DNA from: Clostridia bacterium
Lineage (GTDB): Bacteria > Bacillota_A > Clostridia > Oscillospirales > Acutalibacteraceae
Assembly: GCA_017390825.1 (NCBI GenBank)
Contig: JAFPAK010000156.1
Span: forward strand, 1 to 11,667
Length of the DNA stretch: 11,667 nucleotides
Direction of reading: 5' to 3'
The translations under genes and the position numbers were made by a program. Shown piece after piece: positions 7,143-11,667 of the stretch (its first letter is position 1; the number at the start of each line of letters is the position of its first letter). The notes under the pieces were generated by a model. That model searched no databases. It was not told the origin of the DNA and worked only from the letters and a program-made list of their open reading frames with translations.

Positions 7143-7995
7143 GCCGTTTCAACTTTTCCTTTCGTTTATTATCAGTTATCATTTTAATTCGCTCGGGCAT
7201 ACCGAGATAAAGAATGTTAGCAATTATACCTTTGTATCGTTTTGGTGATATAAGTTCATAATCCGCGGCGGCCTCTACATTGCAGGTGTTAAGCAACGAA
7301 ACCGCTTTTTCTACGGCAGTTGTTTTGTCGTATTCTTTGAATGGGTTATAGTTTCGCTTCTTTAGATCGTCATCATAATCATCAAGTGCATCGGCAACAT
7401 ATACCCATTTGCCTATGCAATAGCCCATATGTGAAAGCACCCGTTCAGTATCTCCCGAAAGCCCATAAGAAAAGATATATTGCAGAAGCTTTGCAGACGG
7501 ATCAGCAACATGGTCGATACTTAGTTCATTATTTTCTTCAAGTCGGGACTGTTCCGACATCATATCAGCTGCAAAAACATCAATATCACTATACTTTTTG
7601 ACCGCTTTTTTGCGATAGCGTGAAAAGAATATCATCATAAATGCGGCTACAATCTTCGCAAAAAAGCCCTTATCCCGAAGGTCATCCTTAATTTTGTAAT
7701 AAAACAAAATTACTGCACAAGCAGCTGCAAGCGACATACTCTCGCTGCTTTTCTTCAGACGCATACACTTTTTCATTGGATTAAACGGGCAGCGCATTTT
7801 TGCATATCCGCAGCATTCATCTTCAATTGCCAGACGAATTACAGCAAAGAAAGTGAAATCATATGACAAGATCATCTTTGCCGCAATACCGTAATCCTTA
7901 CCAAGCTGACGGCAAAGAGAGCAGTACACGGCACGGTAAGTATCATATTCAGCTACTTTAAGCTCAGGCTTGCAGAATGTAACATAACCGAACAA
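7126..7995 (-). CDS. DUF5685-like protein with two DDxxD motifs
   Basis: The 289-residue protein starts at TTG 7995, chosen because the N-terminus MFGYVTFCKPELK matches my memory of DUF5685 proteins, and because GGGG lies 8 bases upstream while longer frames would start upstream of the promoter. It is cysteine-rich in the first third (C8, C25, C28, C61, C62, C69, C77), which could form a metal site. A hydrophobic helix (about 88-100) leads into KIKDDLRDKG (DDxxD at 104-108). A second acidic motif DALDDYDDDLKKRNYNPF occupies 202-219 (DDxxD at 205-209). Paired Asp-rich motifs about 100 residues apart in an all-helical protein resemble isoprenoid synthases and squalene/phytoene synthases; this is inference, and the family has no known function. 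It overlaps the J-domain gene by 17 bases, and the two seem to be habitual partners in Clostridia (recall). Confidence 0.82.
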   Translation of the reverse strand: MFGYVTFCKPELKVAEYDTYRAVYCSLCRQLGKDYGIAAKMILSYDFTFFAVIRLAIEDECCGYAKMRCPFNPMKKCMRLKKSSESMSLAAACAVILFYYKIKDDLRDKGFFAKIVAAFMMIFFSRYRKKAVKKYSDIDVFAADMMSEQSRLEENNELSIDHVADPSAKLLQYIFSYGLSGDTERVLSHMGYCIGKWVYVADALDDYDDDLKKRNYNPFKEYDKTTAVEKAVSLLNTCNVEAAADYELISPKRYKGIIANILYLGMPERIKMITDNKRKEKLKRHERSV

Positions 7996-8031
7996 AACAG
8001 TTACCCCATTATCAATAATATCTTTCCGAAT

Positions 8032-8040
8032 ATTATAGCA
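8032..8040 (-). promoter_or_regulatory. Extended -10 promoter for the DUF5685-to-ispH unit
   Basis: The minus strand reads TGCTATAAT, a perfect extended -10 (TGn then TATAAT at 8032..8037), in the gap between the uvrA stop (8079..8081) and the TTG start at 7995. No good -35 hexamer lies 16-18 bases upstream, which is usual for extended -10 promoters. The predicted start near 8025 leaves a leader of about 30 bases. All following genes down to the terminator at 1346 are overlapping or within 22 bases of each other, so this is the likely promoter of a seven-gene unit. Confidence 0.6.
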
Positions 8041-8078
8041 TATACTGATAGTTAAAAGGTTTAACAAGTTGTAAACAA

Positions 8079-10925
8079 TCAGCATTCAAGATATTTTTTA
8101 AGATATATACCCGTATGTGAGCCTTCACATTTCATAATCTGTTCCGGAGTACCCTCGCAAACGACTGTTCCGCCGCCGTCACCGCCTTCGGGACCCATAT
8201 CGATGATATGATCAGCACATTTGATAACATCCAGATTATGTTCAATAACCACAATGGTATTGCCTTTTTCAACAAGTGACTGAAGCACCTCAACAAGACG
8301 GTGAACATCCGCACTATGCAACCCTGTTGTAGGTTCATCAAGGATATATATAGTCTTGCCCGTTGAACGGCGTGACAATTCAAGCGAAAGCTTTACTCGT
8401 TGCGCTTCGCCGCCGGACAACGTTGTTGCAGGCTGTCCTATCTTAATATAGCCGAGTCCGACATCATACAGTGTTTGCATCTTGCGCTTGATTTTCGGGA
8501 TATTAGAGAAGAATTCAAGCCCTTCTTCAACAGTCATTTCAAGCACATCGTAAATATTTTTTCCCTTATATTTTACTTCAAGTGTTTCACGGTTGTAGCG
8601 TGCACCCTTACAAACCTCACACGGAACATATATATCCGGCAGGAAATGCATTTCGATCTTAATAATACCGTCGCCCTCGCAAGCCTCACATCGTCCGCCA
8701 CGGACATTAAAGGAAAATCGTCCTGCATTATAATTACGCATTTTTGCATCTACTGTTTGTGCAAACAGTTCACGGATATCGTTGAAAGCGCCGGTATATG
8801 TGGCAGGATTTGAACGTGGCGTTCTGCCTATCGGAGATTGGTCAATATTGATAACTTTATCAAGCTTGTCGATCCCCTCAATGCGCTTATGCTTGCCGGG
8901 GCGCTGTTTAGAGCGGTTGAGTTCATGCGACAGATGCTTAAAAAGTATCTCATTAATAAGCGAAGATTTTCCGGATCCAGAAACACCGGTAACTGCTACA
9001 AACTTACCAAGCGGAATTTTTACATCAATATTTTTAAGGTTGTTTTCGCAAGCACCAACTATTTTCAGATACTCGCCGTTGCCCTTTCTGCGTTCTTTCG
9101 GAACAGGAATGCTTCTTCTTCCGGTAAGATAATCAGCAGTTATACTTTTTTCGCATTTCAGCAGATCATCAACACGGCCGGAAAAGATGACTTCGCCGCC
9201 GTGTACACCTGCTCCGGGACCGATATCCACAACATGGTCCGCTGCAAGCATGGTGTCTTCGTCATGCTCGACTACAATAACTGTATTGCCTATATCCCGC
9301 AGGTGCTTCAAAGTACCGATAAGCTTATCGTTGTCTCGCTGGTGCAGACCTATACTAGGCTCATCAAGAATATAAAGCACGCCCATGAGTGATGAACCTA
9401 TCTGAGTTGCAAGTCGGATACGCTGCGCCTCGCCACCGGAAAGAGTACCGCTTGAGCGCGAAAGATTAAGATAATGCAGACCGACGCTCTGCAAAAATCC
9501 CAATCTTGAGTTGATCTCTTTTATAATACCGTCACCAATCATATGCTGCATTTCGGTAAGCTGCAACGAATTAATAAATTTCAGTTCATCATCAACCGAC
9601 ATATCACAAAACTGCATTATATTCAATCCGCCGACCGTAACGCTCAACGCTTGCTTTGAAAGACGCTTGCCACCGCATTCAGAGCAAGGCAGCTCCATCA
9701 AATAATTTTCAATATCATTCTTGGCATAATCACTGCCAGTATCGTTATAACGGCGTTCAAGATTGTTACAAACGCCCTCAAACGGCGCATAATATACTCC
9801 GCTACCGTATGAATATTTGCGATCAAGCCGTATCTCTTCTCCGTTAGTGCCGAAAAGCAACACATCTCTTGCTTTTTGCGGAAGTTCCTCAAAAGGTGTA
9901 TCAAGCGAAAATCCGTAATGTTCGGAGCAGGCAGTAAAATACATTTTAGATATAGAACCATCTTTTCCGCCCCATCTTGATCCGTTCAATCCCCAACCGC
10001 TACCCTTGATAGCACCCTGATTTACCGACAGCGTTGGATCGGGGACAATCAGTTCAGGATCAATTTTCATAAATGTGCCTATGCCTGTACATTTTTCACA
10101 AGCACCAAATGGATTATTAAATGAGAACAATCTCGGTGCTAATTCCTCGATACAAGCTCCGTGCTCGGGACAAGCAAAATTTTGTGAAAAAAGCAGCTCC
10201 TCGCCACCTATAATATCAGCAATAACAAGTCCACCGGACGCTGCTGCCGCAGTTTCGCAGGAATCGGTAAGACGGGATTTAACATTTTCGCTTATTTTGA
10301 TGCGGTCTACAACAATTTCAATATTATGCTTTTTATTCTTTTCAAGCTTAATATCCTCAGAAAGATCATAAATACTGCCGTCAACACGCACACGAACATA
10401 ACCCGAACGCTTTGCAGCGCTTAGTTCCTTTTTGTATTCGCCTTTTCTGCCACGGACTATCGGCGCAAGGATCTGCAGTTTTGTTCCGTCTTCCAAACTC
10501 ATCAATCGATCGACGATCTGGTCGATGGTCTGCTGATTTATTTCTCTGCCGCAGATATGACAATGCGGAGTACCTATTCTTGCATACAAAAGACGCAGAT
10601 AATCATATATCTCCGTAACTGTACCGACAGTAGAACGAGGGTTTTTTGAAGTTGTTTTCTGATCGATTGATATTGCAGGAGAAAGTCCTGCAATACTGTC
10701 AACATCAGGTTTTTCCATCTGCCCCAAAAACATACGGGCATAGGATGAAAGTGACTCAACATATCGGCGCTGACCTTCAGCATACAGCGTATCAAACGCC
10801 AGTGAGGATTTTCCCGAACCGGAAAGACCTGTTAAAACAACGAGCTTATCTCTGGGTATCTCCACATCTATATTTTTTAGGTTATTTTCCTTTGCACCTT
10901 TTATAACAATGCTGTTTTTAGCCAC
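8079..10925 (-). CDS. uvrA: UvrABC excision nuclease subunit A
   Basis: The 948-residue protein is a full-length UvrA, the DNA-damage-sensing double ABC ATPase that loads UvrB onto lesions in nucleotide excision repair. ABC module I has Walker A GLSGSGKS at 33-40, signature LSGGEAQR at 495-502 and Walker B LYILDEP at 517-523. Module II has GVSGSGKS at 647-654, LSGGEAQR at 836-843 and IYILDEP at 859-865. The C-terminal zinc module has C746, C749, C769 and C772. The first zinc module has C252, H255, C276 and C279, with His replacing the usual second Cys. Further CxxC pairs occur at 121-124 (CHIC with H121 before it) and 414-417 (CSEC). The start is GTG at 10925 with GGAGG about 9 bases upstream. 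Its promoter and a LexA-like dyad lie in the 157-base gap after uvrB, and it is separated from uvrB by a terminator, so the two genes are transcribed separately. Confidence 0.98.
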   Translation of the reverse strand: MAKNSIVIKGAKENNLKNIDVEIPRDKLVVLTGLSGSGKSSLAFDTLYAEGQRRYVESLSSYARMFLGQMEKPDVDSIAGLSPAISIDQKTTSKNPRSTVGTVTEIYDYLRLLYARIGTPHCHICGREINQQTIDQIVDRLMSLEDGTKLQILAPIVRGRKGEYKKELSAAKRSGYVRVRVDGSIYDLSEDIKLEKNKKHNIEIVVDRIKISENVKSRLTDSCETAAAASGGLVIADIIGGEELLFSQNFACPEHGACIEELAPRLFSFNNPFGACEKCTGIGTFMKIDPELIVPDPTLSVNQGAIKGSGWGLNGSRWGGKDGSISKMYFTACSEHYGFSLDTPFEELPQKARDVLLFGTNGEEIRLDRKYSYGSGVYYAPFEGVCNNLERRYNDTGSDYAKNDIENYLMELPCSECGGKRLSKQALSVTVGGLNIMQFCDMSVDDELKFINSLQLTEMQHMIGDGIIKEINSRLGFLQSVGLHYLNLSRSSGTLSGGEAQRIRLATQIGSSLMGVLYILDEPSIGLHQRDNDKLIGTLKHLRDIGNTVIVVEHDEDTMLAADHVVDIGPGAGVHGGEVIFSGRVDDLLKCEKSITADYLTGRRSIPVPKERRKGNGEYLKIVGACENNLKNIDVKIPLGKFVAVTGVSGSGKSSLINEILFKHLSHELNRSKQRPGKHKRIEGIDKLDKVINIDQSPIGRTPRSNPATYTGAFNDIRELFAQTVDAKMRNYNAGRFSFNVRGGRCEACEGDGIIKIEMHFLPDIYVPCEVCKGARYNRETLEVKYKGKNIYDVLEMTVEEGLEFFSNIPKIKRKMQTLYDVGLGYIKIGQPATTLSGGEAQRVKLSLELSRRSTGKTIYILDEPTTGLHSADVHRLVEVLQSLVEKGNTIVVIEHNLDVIKCADHIIDMGPEGGDGGGTVVCEGTPEQIMKCEGSHTGIYLKKYLEC

Positions 10926-10939
10926 TTTATAGTTCCTCC

Positions 10940-10951
10940 GAATATTTGTTC
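10940..10951 (-). promoter_or_regulatory. LexA/DinR-box-like dyad upstream of uvrA
   Basis: The minus strand reads GAACAAATATTC, which fits the Gram-positive SOS box core GAAC-N4-GTTC with one mismatch (A for G at the start of the second half). Against the Bacillus consensus CGAACRNRYGTTYC it matches at 11 of 14 positions. It lies 12 bases downstream of the -10 hexamer and just before the ribosome binding site, where a bound repressor would block transcription. uvrA is an SOS gene in many Firmicutes, which supports the reading. Confidence 0.5.
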
Positions 10952-10963
10952 TGTAACTATTAA

Positions 10964-10992
10964 ATTATACCCTTTTTATTTTTTAATGTAAA
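10964..10992 (-). promoter_or_regulatory. uvrA promoter (TTTACA, 17 bp, TATAAT)
   Basis: TTTACA at 10987..10992 and TATAAT at 10964..10969 on the minus strand are separated by 17 bases; the -35 has one mismatch to consensus and the -10 none. The spacer and the upstream DNA are very AT-rich (including a run of six A), which may act as an UP-like element. Transcription would begin near 10957 and give a leader of about 30 bases before the GTG start at 10925. Confidence 0.8.
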
Positions 10993-11045
10993 TACTTTTT
11001 TACACATAAATTCTTGGATTTATCATTTTGTAAGATATTTGCAGC

Positions 11046-11078
11046 AAAAACCTCCCCGCTCAAATAAAACGAGGAGGG
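11046..11078 (-). terminator. Intrinsic terminator of uvrB
   Basis: On the minus strand CCTCCTCG (11070..11077) pairs with CGGGGAGG (11051..11058), an 8-bp GC-rich stem with one T-G wobble and an AT-rich loop of about 11 bases. Five T residues follow directly (11046..11050). It begins only a few bases after the TGA stop of uvrB (11083..11085). This separates uvrB transcription from uvrA. Confidence 0.9.
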
Positions 11079-11082
11079 TTAT

Positions 11083-11667
11083 TCATTTTTTGCTTTGTTT
11101 TTGAAGTTTGGCAATGCGGTCACGCAGGTAAGCAGCGTGCTCAAATTCAAGCATTTTTGCAGCAGATTTCATTTCCTTAGTAAGACGGTCGATAAGCTGC
11201 TTGCGTTCTGCCGAGCTTAATGACTTATCGCTCTTTTCCTTAGTCTTACTGCTTATTTCAAGCACTTCACGAACATCCTTGACAATGGTTTTAGGAACAA
11301 TTCCATGTTTTTCATTGTATGTCATCTGTATAGTTCTTCTTCGTTCGGTCTCAGCAATGGCACGCTCCATTGAATCGGTTACCGTGTCTGCATACATTAT
11401 TACCTGTCCACCTGCATTACGGGCGGCACGACCGATGGTTTGCACAAGTGATGTTTCGGAACGCAGAAATCCTTCTTTATCTGCATCAAGAATAGCAACG
11501 AGCGAAACTTCCGGTAGATCAAGACCCTCACGCAGAAGGTTGATACCGACAAGTACATCAAACTCACCAAGACGCAGATCACGGATTATCTCCATACGCT
11601 CAATAGTATCTATACCAAAATGCATATAACGCACCTTGATACCGACACCCTCGAAAAATTCGGTAAG
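11083..11667 (-). CDS. uvrB: UvrABC excision nuclease subunit B, C-terminal part
   Basis: The frame enters from the right edge and gives the last 194 residues of UvrB (full proteins are about 660). UvrB is the helicase-like subunit that verifies damage and recruits UvrC. Visible are helicase motif V ([18 protein letters not shown], fragment residues 38-55, continuing into the characteristic [13 protein letters not shown]), motif [11 protein letters not shown] (76-84), the YNEKHGI-PKTI linker, and the C-terminal UVR coiled-coil domain (about 156-191) that contacts UvrC and UvrA. The segment RYMHFGIDT carries HFG where related UvrB proteins usually have HS or HH, a small variation. No frameshift is seen; the gene is cut only by the window edge. 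It ends with TGA followed directly by an intrinsic terminator. Confidence 0.97.
   Translation of the reverse strand, partial: LTEFFEGVGIKVRYMHFGIDTIERMEIIRDLRLGEFDVLVGINLLREGLDLPEVSLVAILDADKEGFLRSETSLVQTIGRAARNAGGQVIMYADTVTDSMERAIAETERRRTIQMTYNEKHGIVPKTIVKDVREVLEISSKTKEKSDKSLSSAERKQLIDRLTKEMKSAAKMLEFEHAAYLRDRIAKLQKQSKK

Noticed and set aside
8041..8078. Possible uvrA terminator (GTTTACA pairing with TGTTAAAC)
   Set aside because: The stem is AT-rich with a bulge, a 3-base loop and only a short T run, too weak to call an intrinsic terminator.
7996..8085. Longer N-terminus for the DUF5685-like protein overlapping uvrA
   Set aside because: It would start upstream of the predicted promoter, and the family-like N-terminus begins at the TTG at 7995.
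8838..9392. A 184-codon plus-strand frame inside uvrA
   Set aside because: It is antisense to highly conserved UvrA coding sequence, and no motif is recognisable in its translation.

Overview
The window is a single-strand (minus) gene cluster from a low-to-moderate GC Firmicute, most likely a Clostridia member near Ruminococcus/Oscillospiraceae. Evidence for this is the IspH-ribosomal S1 fusion (typical of Clostridia), the AAGGAG-type ribosome binding sites with GTG and TTG starts, the DUF5685-DnaJ pairing, and the overall protein flavour. No mobile element, CRISPR array, tRNA or rRNA is visible. Every supported gene reads right to left, and no gap without a gene exceeds about 160 bases.

Right end (11667 to 8079): the C-terminal 194 residues of UvrB run in from the edge and end at a strong intrinsic terminator. 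uvrA follows with its own promoter (TTTACA, 17 bp, TATAAT), a GTG start and a LexA-box-like dyad just downstream of the -10. This is the nucleotide-excision-repair pair, plausibly SOS-responsive.

Middle (about 8040 to 1346): an extended -10 promoter in the uvrA-DUF5685 gap appears to start a seven-gene transcription unit. Its order is a DUF5685-like protein with two DDxxD motifs, a J-domain protein with a cysteine-rich tail, a six-helix membrane protein, a HI0933/BaiN-type flavoprotein, cytidylate kinase (cmk), an acylglycerol-phosphate acyltransferase (plsC), and the IspH-S1 fusion. Genes overlap or are separated by at most 22 bases. The unit ends at an intrinsic terminator at 1346..1379. 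It mixes nucleotide supply (Cmk), phospholipid synthesis (PlsC), isoprenoid precursor synthesis (IspH) and translation (S1) with three uncharacterised proteins.

Left end (1345 to 1): a DUF815-type AAA+ ATPase begins only 18 bases after that terminator, with no visible promoter of its own, so it probably depends on read-through. Two bases beyond its stop lies a full-consensus sigma-A promoter (TTGACA, 17 bp, TATAAT). It drives an 18-codon ORF with a good ribosome binding site, perhaps a leader peptide for a gene beyond the window.

The most interesting points are the strong internal Shine-Dalgarno and ATG exactly at the IspH/S1 junction, the paired Asp-rich motifs of the DUF5685-like protein (possible isoprenoid-synthase-like fold, inference only), and the strongly promoted micro-ORF at the left edge.
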